Assembly (NCBI GenBank): GCA_018061945.1
Contig: JAGOTD010000001.1
Coordinates: 277,050 to 341,049, forward strand
Direction of reading: 5' to 3'
Length of the DNA: 64,000 nt
From: Candidatus Peribacteraceae bacterium
GTDB taxonomy: Bacteria > Patescibacteriota > Gracilibacteria > Peribacterales > Peribacteraceae
Position 1 is the first letter of the stretch; each line of letters opens with the position of its first letter. Under the pieces are notes generated by a model that was not told where the DNA came from, searched no databases, and was given only the letters and a program-made list of their open reading frames with translations. The position numbers and the translations under genes are program-made. This document shows, in pieces, positions 36,903 through 45,295 of the stretch.

Positions 36903-37989
36903 TTTTCGTCGCTATTGCAACTATCTGTTTTATTTTTTCCTGGAACTTTGCCTCCGAAAACTGTTTAGCGTGCTGGCGAATGACATCGTGATCCCAAGCT
37001 TTTTGCTTAAATAACTCAATTGCCTTCGCAAAATCTTCCACTGTCTGATCAGCAACGAAAATTCCGGTTGATCCATCTACAACGGTATCAACCACTCCAC
37101 CTTTGGCGTAGGCAATGACAGGAGTCCCACACGCCTGGGCTTCTAGCGGAACAATGCCGGCATCCTCGTGCTGCGGAAAAAGAAGCGCTTTGGCCGATGC
37201 GTACAGAGACGGTAATTGATCATCGGAGACGAATCCTAGGAATTTTACAGTCGGGCCGGCGAGAGATTTGAGTCGTTCTTCGTCTTGACCGGTACCTACA
37301 ATAGTAAGAGGAATCTGCAAGCGATTGGCGAGTTCTATGAGCAAATCGAAACGTTTGTAGGGAACCAAGCGACCGAGTGCGAGGAATGATGCATCTTTGC
37401 TTTTACGCAGTGAGTGAGCGAAAAACCGATCATCGACTGGTGGCGAGACAACCGTGCTTTCGCGCCCGTAAATACGCGCGATGCGCTCCTGGGTTTCCGA
37501 TGAATTAGCGATGAACACATCGACACGTTTGGCAGTGGAGAGATCCCACCGACGCAAATATTTGAGCTGTTTTTTGACAAGTTTGCGCAGCATTCCGCTC
37601 AGATGAAAATCGTTAAGATACTGCTCTTCCATTTCCCACGCGTAGCGCATGGGTGTATGGCAGTAGCAGATGTGCACCGCCGACGATGGCACAACAACGC
37701 CTTTGCCAACGGCATGCGACGAGCTAAGCACGACATCGAAACCTGTGAGATCCATCGCTTCGATTGCACGTGGCATCCAGGGAAGTAATACCTGATGGTT
37801 CCCGATCAATCGATACGGCAGCTGCAACTTACTGGTGCGTACATCGGCAATACCAACTGCCTGAATAGCATCGGACTTTGCCAGAGTTGTATACAGCGGC
37901 GCCTGCGGCCATATCTTGCCAAGTGACGCTATGACATGCTCCGCACCACCAAAGGTTGGAAGCCAATCGGCGACGAGAGCGAGACGCAT
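36880..37989 (-). CDS. Glycosyltransferase, GT4 family
   Basis: Retaining nucleotide-sugar glycosyltransferase with GT-B fold. An N-terminal domain with GGAEHVI (residues 14-20) and a mid segment CYCHTPMRYAWEMEEQY are typical of WbaZ/mannosyltransferase-like enzymes. The C-terminal nucleotide-binding domain carries FLALGRLVPYKRFDLLI, FPQHEDAGIVPLEAQACGTPVIAYAKGG-type E-x7-E signature. Length 369 aa. Start at 37989 (MRLALVADWLPTF). A promoter with TTCGTA-17-TATGAT lies only 6 nt from the ATG. The last residues are encoded by the family D arm. The acceptor is unknown; a surface glycan or glycolipid is likely. Confidence 0.88.
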   Translation of the reverse strand: MRLALVADWLPTFGGAEHVIASLGKIWPQAPLYTTLAKSDAIQAVGIADVRTSKLQLPYRLIGNHQVLLPWMPRAIEAMDLTGFDVVLSSSHAVGKGVVVPSSAVHICYCHTPMRYAWEMEEQYLNDFHLSGMLRKLVKKQLKYLRRWDLSTAKRVDVFIANSSETQERIARIYGRESTVVSPPVDDRFFAHSLRKSKDASFLALGRLVPYKRFDLLIELANRLQIPLTIVGTGQDEERLKSLAGPTVKFLGFVSDDQLPSLYASAKALLFPQHEDAGIVPLEAQACGTPVIAYAKGGVVDTVVDGSTGIFVADQTVEDFAKAIELFKQKAWDHDVIRQHAKQFSEAKFQEKIKQIVAIATKKNVELRT

Positions 37990-37995
37990 GGCAGC

Positions 37996-38024
37996 ATCAT
38001 AAAGGACGAAAGGCGAATTACGAA
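37996..38024 (-). promoter_or_regulatory. Leaderless promoter of the GT4 gene, -35 inside heptad repeat
   Basis: Minus strand TTCGTA (38024-38019), 17-nt spacer, TATGAT (38001-37996), 6 nt to the ATG at 37989. Confidence 0.55.
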
Positions 38025-38083
38025 TCAAGAATTACGAAGTACGAAAAATGTCGTACTTCGTACTTCGCAACTCGTGATTCGCG
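38013..38083. repeat. Family A heptad hairpin between divergent GT4 and ftsQ
   Basis: Arm 1 (38013-38046, gcgaattacgaatcaagaa and on) and arm 2 (38052-38083, tcgtacttcgtacttcgc and on) with a short loop. It lies between the two divergent promoters. Confidence 0.85.
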
Positions 38084-38095
38084 TCACATCCCTGC

Positions 38096-38101
38096 TATAA
38101 T
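38096..38101 (+). promoter_or_regulatory. -10 box upstream of ftsQ
   Basis: A perfect TATAAT 35 nt before the ftsQ ATG. No good -35 is seen 16-18 nt upstream, where the heptad arm ends. Confidence 0.4.
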
Positions 38102-38136
38102 CCGCAGTATTATCCGGCTCATCCGGCTGCCTCCTC

Positions 38137-39069
38137 ATGCCCCTTCGCTCACCCCGTCGCCTGCCGCGTTCTCTCAACCGACCTGTAAGCAAGACAGTGC
38201 GGGCAGTTGCGCAGAAGCAGTACCGAAAATCGGGGCGACGCCAGAGGCTGCGTAAAGAATGGGCATCGCGATTTTCTCGGCGCTGGAACAAAAATAGTGT
38301 GATTATCTGGAAGGAGCTAAAAATCTGGCTCATTGGGTTTGGGGTTGCCGGCTTACTTGGACTCATTGGCATTCTGGTTTTCTCGCCGATTTTCAATGTG
38401 AAACACATTCAGATTCGCAGGCAAGATGCGCGTATAGATATCGATGACGCGCAGCGAGCGCTGCGGCCGCTGTTTACCGAACGCCTGCCGTTTATCACGC
38501 GCGCAGAAGTGGTGACGCTTCTGCAGACTATTTACCCCGATATCACGCAGATCACGATGAAAAAGACCTACCCCGACAGTCTGCAGATATCGATGTACGT
38601 CGATCCGCTCGCGGCGCAGCTGAAAATCGATGCCCAGCGTGAGAATGCCGCAGGTAGCGGTGTGGTTTTGGCTCAATCCGGATCGTATGCCTATATTACT
38701 TCCAAGGGATATACCGTTTTTAGCCCCGTGCGACTATCGAAAGACGCGCTGCCGACTCTCATTATTACCGATTGGGGTGCGCAGCCGGCCAACCGTATAT
38801 TGCTACTGGATGCCACTTTTCTGCGTACCATCTTCGAAGCCCGCGACACGTTACGCGAGAATTTTGGCTTACAGGCGACGAATATCACGGTGTATCTGCG
38901 CGCGCGTGAGTTTCATATCACCACCAAAAAAATCGCTCTCTGGTTTGATCTCTCCTCCCCCCTCCAGCTACAATTTGGACGCTTTCGAGAATTCCTCAAG
39001 GCTCTCTCGCTCGACCAGGCGAAAGAGTATATCGATTTGCGTATTTCTGACCGTGTGATTTACAAGTAG
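38137..39069 (+). CDS. ftsQ: Cell-division protein FtsQ/DivIB-like
   Basis: Bitopic division protein. A very basic cytoplasmic N-terminus (residues 1-60, many Arg/Lys) is followed by one membrane helix (about 65-87) and an external POTRA domain (NVKHIQIRRQDARIDIDDAQ; about 90-160). After that come the beta-rich FtsQ region and a C-terminal part matching the division partners' binding area. Sequence identity in this family is low, so assignment rests on topology and context. It is followed by a DacA-type carboxypeptidase and a LysM/M23 peptidase in one operon, consistent with wall synthesis at division. ATG at 38137. Confidence 0.78.
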   Translation: MPLRSPRRLPRSLNRPVSKTVRAVAQKQYRKSGRRQRLRKEWASRFSRRWNKNSVIIWKELKIWLIGFGVAGLLGLIGILVFSPIFNVKHIQIRRQDARIDIDDAQRALRPLFTERLPFITRAEVVTLLQTIYPDITQITMKKTYPDSLQISMYVDPLAAQLKIDAQRENAAGSGVVLAQSGSYAYITSKGYTVFSPVRLSKDALPTLIITDWGAQPANRILLLDATFLRTIFEARDTLRENFGLQATNITVYLRAREFHITTKKIALWFDLSSPLQLQFGRFREFLKALSLDQAKEYIDLRISDRVIYK

Positions 39070-39100
39070 TCCGCGGATATTTCTTCTTTTGCCGTCTGCC

Positions 39101-39964
39101 ATGCTCCATCTCCTCACATCGCTGCTGCTGCTTGGGACATCGCCGCAATCTAGCGTTGCGACTACGCGGCCACTGCCGGGCGCCGAAATTCTCTCGGTGC
39201 ATTCGCCGGCTGTCGTGCGCAATATGCCGTCGCTGTCGCTCACCGCATCGGGGGCTATGCTTGTGGATGTCACGAGTGGCGAAGTGCTGTATGCCAAGAA
39301 TCCGGATATCGCCCGCCCGATGGCGAGCCTGACGAAAATCATGACTGCACTGCTCCTGATCGAAAATCATGACCTCAACGAGACAGTGACTATTCCACCA
39401 GTTGCCCAAAGCATACAAGGCAGCAGTATCGACCTTCGCACTGGCATGCAGTTTAAGCTGGAAGATTTGCTGACAGCCATGATGCTGCCATCGGCCAATG
39501 ATGTGGCCTATAGCCTAGCCGTACATCACGGCAAAACCGTGAAGCAATTTGTCGCCATGATGAACGACCGGGCACGCTCACTAGGCCTTACAAAAACGCA
39601 TTTCAGCAATCCAGCCGGACTGGATGATGTAAATCAGTACGCCACTCCGCGCGATTTGGCGTGGCTCACGCTTGCCGCTCTGCGCAAGCCGGAGTTTCAG
39701 ACCCTCGTATCCACCAAAGAGGCAAAAGTCGAAAACAAGGAAGGAGCCTCGTTTCTGCTGCGCAACACCAATGAAATCCTGCATTCGCAACCAAATGTAT
39801 TTGGCGTGAAAACCGGCACCACCGATAACGCGCGCGAATGTTTGATCGTACTGTTTACCCAAAACCGTCGGTCGTACGCGCTGGTGCTCCTGGGCTCCAA
39901 AGACCGCTATACTGATGCCCTCCAGGTTATGAAGGAGGTTTCTAAAAACCTCTCTGCTTCTTAA
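39101..39964 (+). CDS. dacA: D-alanyl-D-alanine carboxypeptidase (DacA/PBP5 type)
   Basis: Serine carboxypeptidase (peptidase S11) trimming the terminal D-Ala from peptidoglycan. The three motifs are present: SLTK (MASLTKIM, around residue 80), PSAND (SxN, about 135) and GVKTGTT (KTG, about 245). The signal peptide starts at the ATG 39101 (MLHLLTSLLLLGTS); a TTG at 39089 is a less likely start. The usual C-terminal amphipathic domain of PBP5 is missing, so this is a short 287-aa form. It starts 31 nt after ftsQ and is followed by the M23 gene after 6 nt. Confidence 0.9.
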   Translation: MLHLLTSLLLLGTSPQSSVATTRPLPGAEILSVHSPAVVRNMPSLSLTASGAMLVDVTSGEVLYAKNPDIARPMASLTKIMTALLLIENHDLNETVTIPPVAQSIQGSSIDLRTGMQFKLEDLLTAMMLPSANDVAYSLAVHHGKTVKQFVAMMNDRARSLGLTKTHFSNPAGLDDVNQYATPRDLAWLTLAALRKPEFQTLVSTKEAKVENKEGASFLLRNTNEILHSQPNVFGVKTGTTDNARECLIVLFTQNRRSYALVLLGSKDRYTDALQVMKEVSKNLSAS

Positions 39965-39970
39965 AGCCGT

Positions 39971-40978
39971 ATGCGCTCCCAGCGAACCAAGCTCCATTTC
40001 TGGCTGACGACCCGCATCCGCCTGCTGTGCGTGAGCGTTTTTGTGGTATCACTTTTTGTTCCGCCTTACGTTGCCGCTAACAACACTGCTCTGCCTGACA
40101 TCGAACTCGACAACCAGCAGTTTATGCTGGCCGAAGACGGCTTTCTCTTAAAGACATCGGCGCTCACCGAGCAAGGCACCCGCAGGGCCTTTGCCGAAGG
40201 CATCATTCATACCGTCGAGCCAAAAGAGAGTATCGAGGGTATCGCCAAACTCTACGACTTAAAGGCCGATACCATCCGCAATGCCAACGAGCTTGATAGC
40301 AAAGCAGTGCTCAAGCCGGGGCAAAAAATTCTCGTTTTGCCAGTCGATGGCGTATTACATACAGTCAAACGCGGCCAGAACTTGGGCGCCATTGCTGATT
40401 TGTATTCTGTACCGTCCGACAGTATCGTGCAGCAAAATAAAATCAAAAGCGGCTACTTGCTCGCCGGTCAGGAACTCATCATTCCGGGCGGCAAGCCGCT
40501 TGTCGAGCCACCAAAACCTGGCACACCAGTAAAGCCGACCAAACCCGTCATTATCGCCGGCAAGCCAACCGTGCCGAAAGTGCAGTATTCTATCGAACCG
40601 ACGTACGGCGTTTTACAGCGTCCGTGTGAATGTTTTATGACGCAAGGCTATAACGGAGCTCACTACGGTGTGGACCTACAAGAACGCGGAGGCGGACCAA
40701 ACTTCGCCGCCGAAGGAGGCACGGTTATCCGCGCCGATTACGGCTGGAACGGCGGCTACGGCAACGTGATAGAAGTAGACCACGGCAATGGCATGGTCAC
40801 GCTGTATGCGCACAACAAAACGCTGCACGTGCAGGAAGGCGATCAGGTCAAACGCGGCCAGTACATTGCAGACATGGGCAACACCGGACTGGTACACGGA
40901 CCGACGGGTATTCACCTGCACTTCGAAGTACATGTAAATGGTGTGAAGCGAAATCCGCTGCTCTATTTGAATGATTAG
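39971..40978 (+). CDS. Secreted LysM-M23 peptidoglycan endopeptidase
   Basis: A signal peptide or anchor (about residues 13-35) precedes two LysM domains, about 75-120 (HTVEPKESIEGIAKLYDL) and 125-170 (HTVKRGQNLGAIADLY). These bind peptidoglycan. A Pro/Lys linker (about 172-195) leads to the M23 domain, with HYGVDLQ (zinc ligands His and Asp), LYAHNKTL and the HLHFEVHVNG signature. All expected catalytic residues appear present. Start ATG 39971, six bases after the dacA stop. Third gene of the ftsQ operon; a role in cutting septal wall is likely. A family E repeat follows the stop. Confidence 0.9.
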   Translation: MRSQRTKLHFWLTTRIRLLCVSVFVVSLFVPPYVAANNTALPDIELDNQQFMLAEDGFLLKTSALTEQGTRRAFAEGIIHTVEPKESIEGIAKLYDLKADTIRNANELDSKAVLKPGQKILVLPVDGVLHTVKRGQNLGAIADLYSVPSDSIVQQNKIKSGYLLAGQELIIPGGKPLVEPPKPGTPVKPTKPVIIAGKPTVPKVQYSIEPTYGVLQRPCECFMTQGYNGAHYGVDLQERGGGPNFAAEGGTVIRADYGWNGGYGNVIEVDHGNGMVTLYAHNKTLHVQEGDQVKRGQYIADMGNTGLVHGPTGIHLHFEVHVNGVKRNPLLYLND

Positions 40979-41030
40979 AGGGAGGGGATGAGAGGATTAG
41001 AAGATGAGAGGATGAGAGGATTTGAGGGAA
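40976..41030. repeat. Family E octamer arm after the LysM-M23 gene
   Basis: gatgagag units in tandem with small changes (gaggggatgagaggattag and on) begin at the stop codon. The partner arm is not found. Further on, a GC-rich inverted repeat (agcgggcgtccctgcccgc, about 41074-41092) lies in the same spacer. Confidence 0.65.
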
Positions 41031-41194
41031 AGATTGTATGAAGGTTTTTAACAGCTATTTCATCCATTTCAGCAGCGGGCGTCCCTGCCCGCGGTGGTTC
41101 AATTACAATTAACATCGGGTTGTTGAGCGCATCCATTGGAAAACTGCACGATCATCATAAAGAATTCTTGACGATTGATACTAAGAGGCATTGA

Positions 41195-41668
41195 ATGATG
41201 ACTATGAATTTCGAAAGCTTCGATGATCAAGACGGGCGATTGAGCGGCTTATTAAAGCCTGGTAAAAGCCCTGAAAAGCTAACAATAGAAAAAGCTGAAA
41301 AGCCTTCTGAGCAAGTGATGGTGCACGTCGAAAAGGTTCGAGAATCAATTGTGGCTTCTGTGGGAGAAATTGTGTTTCTTCCCGATAAAGAAGGTAAATT
41401 GAAAGATAGTATTGTCGGAGCAAATATTATTCGCGGCAAGGGGCAGAACTTAGTCGATGCGGTAGAAGCTGCTAGTTCTGCTCAACTAGGAGCAGTTATC
41501 ATTGAATGTTCTGCATTCGATGATAAAGATGATATCGTCTATTTATTGAGTGTTCGTAAAAAATTAGGATTAACACGAGATCAGAAACTCAACCTGCGCA
41601 ATGCTCCTGAAATTTTTCAGGACAGAATTAAGGGAATGAAACTGTCAGACCTTTTTCATTTTGATTGA
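41195..41668 (+). CDS. Protein of unknown function (157 aa)
   Basis: Not recognised. The N-terminal half is charged and probably disordered (residues 1-45). The middle (KVRESIVASVGEIVFLPDKEG) and C-terminal half look like an alpha/beta domain. AGAGG lies about 6 nt before the ATG at 41195, so the gene has a moderate Shine-Dalgarno site; the ATG at 41198 is also possible. It is convergent with pgl. No membrane segment. Confidence 0.65.
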   Translation: MMTMNFESFDDQDGRLSGLLKPGKSPEKLTIEKAEKPSEQVMVHVEKVRESIVASVGEIVFLPDKEGKLKDSIVGANIIRGKGQNLVDAVEAASSAQLGAVIIECSAFDDKDDIVYLLSVRKKLGLTRDQKLNLRNAPEIFQDRIKGMKLSDLFHFD

Positions 41669-41682
41669 GCACAAGAATCAAA

Positions 41683-42360
41683 TTATCTCCCCACCACCCA
41701 CAGCGTCCGATCGTCCATAAGTGCGCGAGCTGGGTAATTGTGCGGGCCTTCTTTGGCGGCTGCAACTTTCTGCATCAGCTGATATTTGGCGTCGCCCGAG
41801 AGTAAGAAAATGCGACTGGAAGCAAGTTGCAAAACGGCGAGTGTAAGCGAAATGCGATCGTGCACGGCAAACCGGTCGGTTGTGGTGTGTATAACCGGAC
41901 CGGCGCTAAAGGCGTCTTCGGAAAGCGGCGGAAAGAGTGAGGCAATATGCGCATCGTCGCCCATGCCGAGCACCAGAACATCGGGGTGAATATCGCGCAG
42001 GCGCTGACTGTAGTCTGCAATGCACTCCTCGAGTGGCAATGTCGTATCGGGGAAAATAATCTGATCTTCGTTCATTTCGTGACTGGCAAGCAGTGTGCGA
42101 CGAACCATGCACTGATTGCTATCTTTATGATCCGGACGGACGTAGCGCTCGTCCACCAAAAAAACCGTCATCTTGCTCCATGGCAGCTTGCTTTCCTCTC
42201 GCAGGAGTCTGTACACGGAAACCGGCGTCGAACCCCCAGAAAGACCAAGGCTACAATGCCCTGTCGTATGCACGGCGAGATTTACCGCCTCGGTAATTTC
42301 CTCGGCAGCTTTGGCGGTAAATTCTTCGGCGGAGCAGAGGATAGTGGTGGGTTGGTGCAT
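41683..42360 (-). CDS. pgl: 6-phosphogluconolactonase
   Basis: Hydrolyses 6-phosphogluconolactone, the second step of the oxidative pentose phosphate pathway. Sugar-isomerase-like motifs are visible: GLSGGSTPVSVYRLL (about 40-55), FLVDERYVRPDHKDSN (about 70-88) and LVLGMGDDAHIASLFP (about 125-140). The 225-aa length is typical. ATG at 42360 (MHQPTTILCS); a TACAAT box ends 6 nt before it, suggesting leaderless initiation, though no -35 is seen. The first-step enzyme gene zwf lies 0.9 kb upstream on the same strand, separated by two small genes. Confidence 0.92.
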   Translation of the reverse strand: MHQPTTILCSAEEFTAKAAEEITEAVNLAVHTTGHCSLGLSGGSTPVSVYRLLREESKLPWSKMTVFLVDERYVRPDHKDSNQCMVRRTLLASHEMNEDQIIFPDTTLPLEECIADYSQRLRDIHPDVLVLGMGDDAHIASLFPPLSEDAFSAGPVIHTTTDRFAVHDRISLTLAVLQLASSRIFLLSGDAKYQLMQKVAAAKEGPHNYPARALMDDRTLWVVGR

Positions 42361-42385
42361 AGAATGATTGTACTGCAACCACATC

Positions 42386-42415
42386 AAAAGCGCAGCCGGA
42401 ATGAACCGGCTGCGC
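42386..42415 (-). terminator. Rho-independent terminator of the 65-aa gene
   Basis: Minus strand: GCGCAGCCGG / CCGGCTGCGC with loop TTCATT, followed by TTTT. It lies right after the 42433-42630 gene and immediately before the pgl promoter. Confidence 0.75.
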
Positions 42416-42432
42416 AATACTATAAACAATCA

Positions 42433-42630
42433 TTACTCGTTAACTGAATCCATCTCCTTGCCAGCTACTTCTACGACAGCATTTTTAACATCTTGTGCCA
42501 GCTTATAATCGGCCTTCGTAATCCCGGGAGAGACTTCGCTTCGGTTACTAGCTGCGTTGGGTGTCTCGGGCTCTTCCTGCTTGTCTGCCCATCCTTCAAG
42601 TCCTTCTCCGTATTGCTGTGATCTAGTCAT
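42433..42630 (-). CDS. Small acidic protein of unknown function (65 aa)
   Basis: Not recognised. A hydrophilic protein rich in Glu, Asn, Ser and Pro at the N-terminus, with a helical C-terminal half (ADYKLAQDVKNAVVEVAG). It has its own strong promoter (TTGACA-16-TATAGT) and terminator, which makes it a solid monocistronic gene. Leader about 25 nt. No signal peptide. Confidence 0.7.
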   Translation of the reverse strand: MTRSQQYGEGLEGWADKQEEPETPNAASNRSEVSPGITKADYKLAQDVKNAVVEVAGKEMDSVNE

Positions 42631-42660
42631 AATAAATTGAGTAGAAAATAAATTTAGGTA

Positions 42661-42688
42661 ACTATAAACATAAATCGGTTTATGTCAA
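42661..42688 (-). promoter_or_regulatory. Promoter of the 65-aa gene
   Basis: Minus strand TTGACA (42688-42683), 16-nt spacer, TATAGT (42666-42661). Confidence 0.65.
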
Positions 42689-42722
42689 ATTTTAACCCTA
42701 TTACTTGGACGACTCGCAAGAT

Positions 42723-42941
42723 TTATTCAATAGTTTGAGCGATCTGCTTTTTTCTCGCCTCCATTGCATTCAATAATAACTCAGCCCTGGAATAGGCACC
42801 TTGTACGTTAGGATGCTCTGCTTCTTCGAGCATTTGTGCTTTTGTTAGCTTGCCTGATCCTGCATCTAAACGAGGCTTTAGCTCAAGTTCATCTAATCTG
42901 TCTGGCGGCACGTAAGAAACATCTAATCCGCGAGTTGGCAT
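42723..42941 (-). CDS. Small protein of unknown function (72 aa)
   Basis: Not recognised. Hydrophilic and mainly helical (KLTKAQMLEEAEHPN, AELLLNAMEARKKQ), with a short leading segment RGLDVSYVPPDRLDE. A possible promoter TTGACT-16-TAGCAT lies at 42970-42997. It sits with the 65-aa gene between zwf and pgl; this pair is independently transcribed and so not an obvious part of sugar metabolism. Confidence 0.6.
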   Translation of the reverse strand: MPTRGLDVSYVPPDRLDELELKPRLDAGSGKLTKAQMLEEAEHPNVQGAYSRAELLLNAMEARKKQIAQTIE

Positions 42942-42969
42942 AACAAAATAGAAAAAGAATTATGCAACC

Positions 42970-42997
42970 ATGCTAACAATTCTTACTATGGAGTCAA
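42970..42997 (-). promoter_or_regulatory. Candidate promoter of the 72-aa gene
   Basis: Minus strand TTGACT (42997-42992), 16-nt spacer, TAGCAT (42975-42970). The leader would be about 22 nt. Confidence 0.4.
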
Positions 42998-43090
42998 TCG
43001 TTTCTGTAGTAACTATGAAGATTTTCCTTTCGGGCCTCAATCCAGCCTTCGTCAACTGCGGATAACTACAATTCCAGAACACAGTGATTT

Positions 43091-43219
43091 GTCCGCCAGG
43101 GTGAGCGCATCCGTTCGGACGGGCGAATCGCTGCTGCGGGAATGATATACATGAGTTTGTGCCCGCAATTTCTTTCCTACTATTCCTTTGAGTCCCTTGA
43201 GTCTTTTGAGTCTTTTCAC
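43091..43219. repeat. Family R inverted repeat and family B arm after zwf
   Basis: At 43091-43125 the sequence gtccgcc...ggacgggcg is an imperfect inverted repeat, related to 60328-60363. At 43180-43219 a family B arm (tttgagtcccttgagtctt and on) touches the zwf stop codon. Confidence 0.6.
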
Positions 43220-44662
43220 TTAAAACCACGAAAATCCACTCGCGCCGATAAAGTCATCGGCTTCTTTGGGGCCTTTGCTGCCCGCAGGATAAAAGGCGAG
43301 GGGAGTTTTTGGATCGTCTAGATATTTTTGCAGTGGGTCAACAAGTTGCCAGCTGGCATGTACTTCGTCGGGGTGCAAGAACCATTGCTGATTACCGTTG
43401 ATAGCTTCCAGCAAGAGCAAACTGTGTTCGACCAGACAATCTCCCACACACATCAGCGGATCTTCCATAAGCAGGGGACGGAACTTGGGTTCCGATCCGC
43501 CCATTTTTGTCTGCAAATGAAACCTCATGCCGGCTTCGCCTTGTAAAATGATATCGAGACGATTTTTTGACATGCCTTTGCCGATGGTGAGGGATTCCTG
43601 AAATTCGATGGTGATGCGCGTTTCTTTGGCTGCCATGCGCTTGCCCGAGCGGAGATAAAACGGCACGCCTTCGAAGCGTGGCGAACGCGTGAGGAGTTTC
43701 ATGACCGCGAATGTCGGCGTGCGCGAATCACCGGCAACGCCTTCTTCGCTGCGGTAGGCCGCAGCCGGCAAACTGTGCGCCATGCCATCGGTGTATTGAC
43801 CTTGCAGTACTACTTGTCCTAAATCGGTTGTCGGTGGCAGATAGAAATTCCGCAGAGCTTCCAGACGTGCTGGCTTCATTTGTGAATCATCGCCCACCAA
43901 ACGCATAGTAAGGAGTGATGCGATTTGCAGCAGGTGACTCTGGAACATGTCGCGAAATGTACCGACTGTATCGAAATATCCGGCGCGGCCTTCGAGCCCC
44001 TGATCTTCGGACGCCGTAATTTCGACGTGACTCAAGAGCGTATTTTTAAATAGACGTTCGATGACCGGGTTGGCGTAGCGCAAGTAATACACGTTACGCA
44101 CCGCTTCTTTGCCAAGATAGTGATCCAGAATAAATACTTCTTCGGGCTTGAAGCACGTGTACATCTGCTCGCGGATTTGGGCGTACGTTTGCGTGCTGGT
44201 ACCAACCGGCTTTTCGACAATACAGCGAAACGGGCGTGCTGCCGTGTGCACGCTGCTGCCACACAAATTCTGCAGCACGGCGCTAAAGGCAGTTGGCGGA
44301 ATGGAAAGGTACGCCATACGCACCGTGTCATCTCCCCATGTTTCCAATTCTATTAAACGTTTCCCCAGTGCCTCGAAATCCGGAAGACTGTCGTACTGAC
44401 CGCTAAAGTAATGCATGTGTGAAACTAAATCGGCGATGACTGCCTCGTTTACTTCTAACACATGTTTACGAATGGCATCGGCGGCAAGTACGCGAAATGC
44501 GGCGTCTTCCATCGGCGTGCGCGCAAAACCGACAATCGCATAATTGTCGGGCAACCGTTTTTTAAGCGCCAGAAAGTAGAGCGCTGGAAACAGCTTGATC
44601 TTCGCCAAATGCCCGGAGGCCCCGAAGATAACAAGCGAGAAAGGATGATCGGCTTTGAGCAT
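43220..44662 (-). CDS. zwf: Glucose-6-phosphate 1-dehydrogenase
   Basis: Oxidises glucose-6-phosphate to 6-phosphogluconolactone with NADP. The nucleotide-binding GASGHLAK lies at residues 13-20, the substrate-binding DHYLGKEAVRN at about residue 195, and EKPVGTS before it. The length of 480 aa is normal. ATG at 44662 (MLKADHPFSLVIFGASG) is chosen by homology and by a promoter whose -10 TATAGT ends 6 nt upstream. Together with pgl it provides NADPH and pentose precursors; 6-phosphogluconate dehydrogenase is not in the window. Divergent from ybaK. Confidence 0.95.
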   Translation of the reverse strand: MLKADHPFSLVIFGASGHLAKIKLFPALYFLALKKRLPDNYAIVGFARTPMEDAAFRVLAADAIRKHVLEVNEAVIADLVSHMHYFSGQYDSLPDFEALGKRLIELETWGDDTVRMAYLSIPPTAFSAVLQNLCGSSVHTAARPFRCIVEKPVGTSTQTYAQIREQMYTCFKPEEVFILDHYLGKEAVRNVYYLRYANPVIERLFKNTLLSHVEITASEDQGLEGRAGYFDTVGTFRDMFQSHLLQIASLLTMRLVGDDSQMKPARLEALRNFYLPPTTDLGQVVLQGQYTDGMAHSLPAAAYRSEEGVAGDSRTPTFAVMKLLTRSPRFEGVPFYLRSGKRMAAKETRITIEFQESLTIGKGMSKNRLDIILQGEAGMRFHLQTKMGGSEPKFRPLLMEDPLMCVGDCLVEHSLLLLEAINGNQQWFLHPDEVHASWQLVDPLQKYLDDPKTPLAFYPAGSKGPKEADDFIGASGFSWF

Positions 44663-44668
44663 AGGAGA

Positions 44669-44697
44669 ACTATACGCAAGCGAGCGAACGGAGTCTA
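44669..44697 (-). promoter_or_regulatory. Leaderless zwf promoter
   Basis: Minus strand TAGACT (44697-44692), 17-nt spacer, TATAGT (44674-44669), 6 nt to the ATG. Confidence 0.55.
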
Positions 44698-44707
44698 TCC
44701 AACAACG

Positions 44708-44783
44708 TCGAATTACGAATCGCGAAGTACGAAGTACGATTTTTTTCACTTCGTAATTCGTAATTCGTACTTCATAATTCGTG
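44708..44783. repeat. Family A heptad hairpin between zwf and ybaK
   Basis: Arm 1 (44708-44739, cgaattacgaatcgcgaag and on) and arm 2 (44747-44783, cttcgtaattcgtaattcg and on). Arm 2 reaches the ATG of the ybaK-like gene and includes its -35 and -10. Confidence 0.85.
44750..44778 (+). promoter_or_regulatory. Leaderless ybaK promoter within heptad arm
   Basis: TTCGTA (44750-44755), 17-nt spacer, CATAAT (44773-44778), 6 nt to the ATG at 44785. The whole promoter lies in the repeat arm; CATAAT is a one-base variant of the repeat unit. Confidence 0.55.
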
Positions 44784-44784
44784 C

Positions 44785-45288
44785 ATGGATGATCTTCTCC
44801 AGCTCCTCAATTCCCTCGGCGTTCAGTACACAAAATTCGATCATCCCGCCGTCTTCTCTTGCGAAGAATCCGAGGAAAAATGTCCACCGATGCCCGGAGC
44901 GCATACCAAACAATTGTTGCTGCGCGATAAGAAAAAACAGCGCATCATATTGGCAATCGTGATGCACGATAAGCGTGTCGATACGCGCGCACTAGCTAAA
45001 GAATTTGGCGTACAGAGCTTTAGTTTTGCATCGCCGGAACTCATGCTAGAACTGCTCGGTGTCACACCAGGATCGGTGACGCCACTGGGTTTAATCTTCG
45101 ATAAAGAGCACAAGATAGAAGTGATTGTGGACAGCGATGCGTGGAATATCGGGCAATTTCTTTTTCATCCGCTGGTGAATACGGCGACACTGTCGATGGA
45201 TCGAGCGGGATTCGAAACGTTTATGAAACACACGGGACACGGGTTTGAGGTGAGAACAATTCCGGTCAGGACTGAGGTATCATTGTAA
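44785..45288 (+). CDS. YbaK/ProX-type aminoacyl-tRNA deacylase
   Basis: Trans-editing domain that hydrolyses misacylated tRNA (for example Ala-tRNA(Pro) or Cys-tRNA(Pro)). The 167 aa show the fold markers: N-terminal helix LLQLLNSLGVQYTKFDHPAV, the lysine in AHTKQLLLRDKK and the GVTPGSVTPLGLIFD loop (G-x-x-P-x-x-x-P pattern). This pattern is closest to PrdX/ProXp-ala. The substrate is inferred from family only. ATG at 44785 is preceded at 6 nt by a -10, so the mRNA is probably leaderless. A family D arm follows the stop. Confidence 0.85.
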   Translation: MDDLLQLLNSLGVQYTKFDHPAVFSCEESEEKCPPMPGAHTKQLLLRDKKKQRIILAIVMHDKRVDTRALAKEFGVQSFSFASPELMLELLGVTPGSVTPLGLIFDKEHKIEVIVDSDAWNIGQFLFHPLVNTATLSMDRAGFETFMKHTGHGFEVRTIPVRTEVSL

Positions 45289-45295
45289 ATTGTCA

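Noticed and set aside
42960-43229. 89-aa minus-strand frame beyond zwf
   Set aside because: Its N-terminal part is translated family B repeat, and it has no promoter or recognisable domain.
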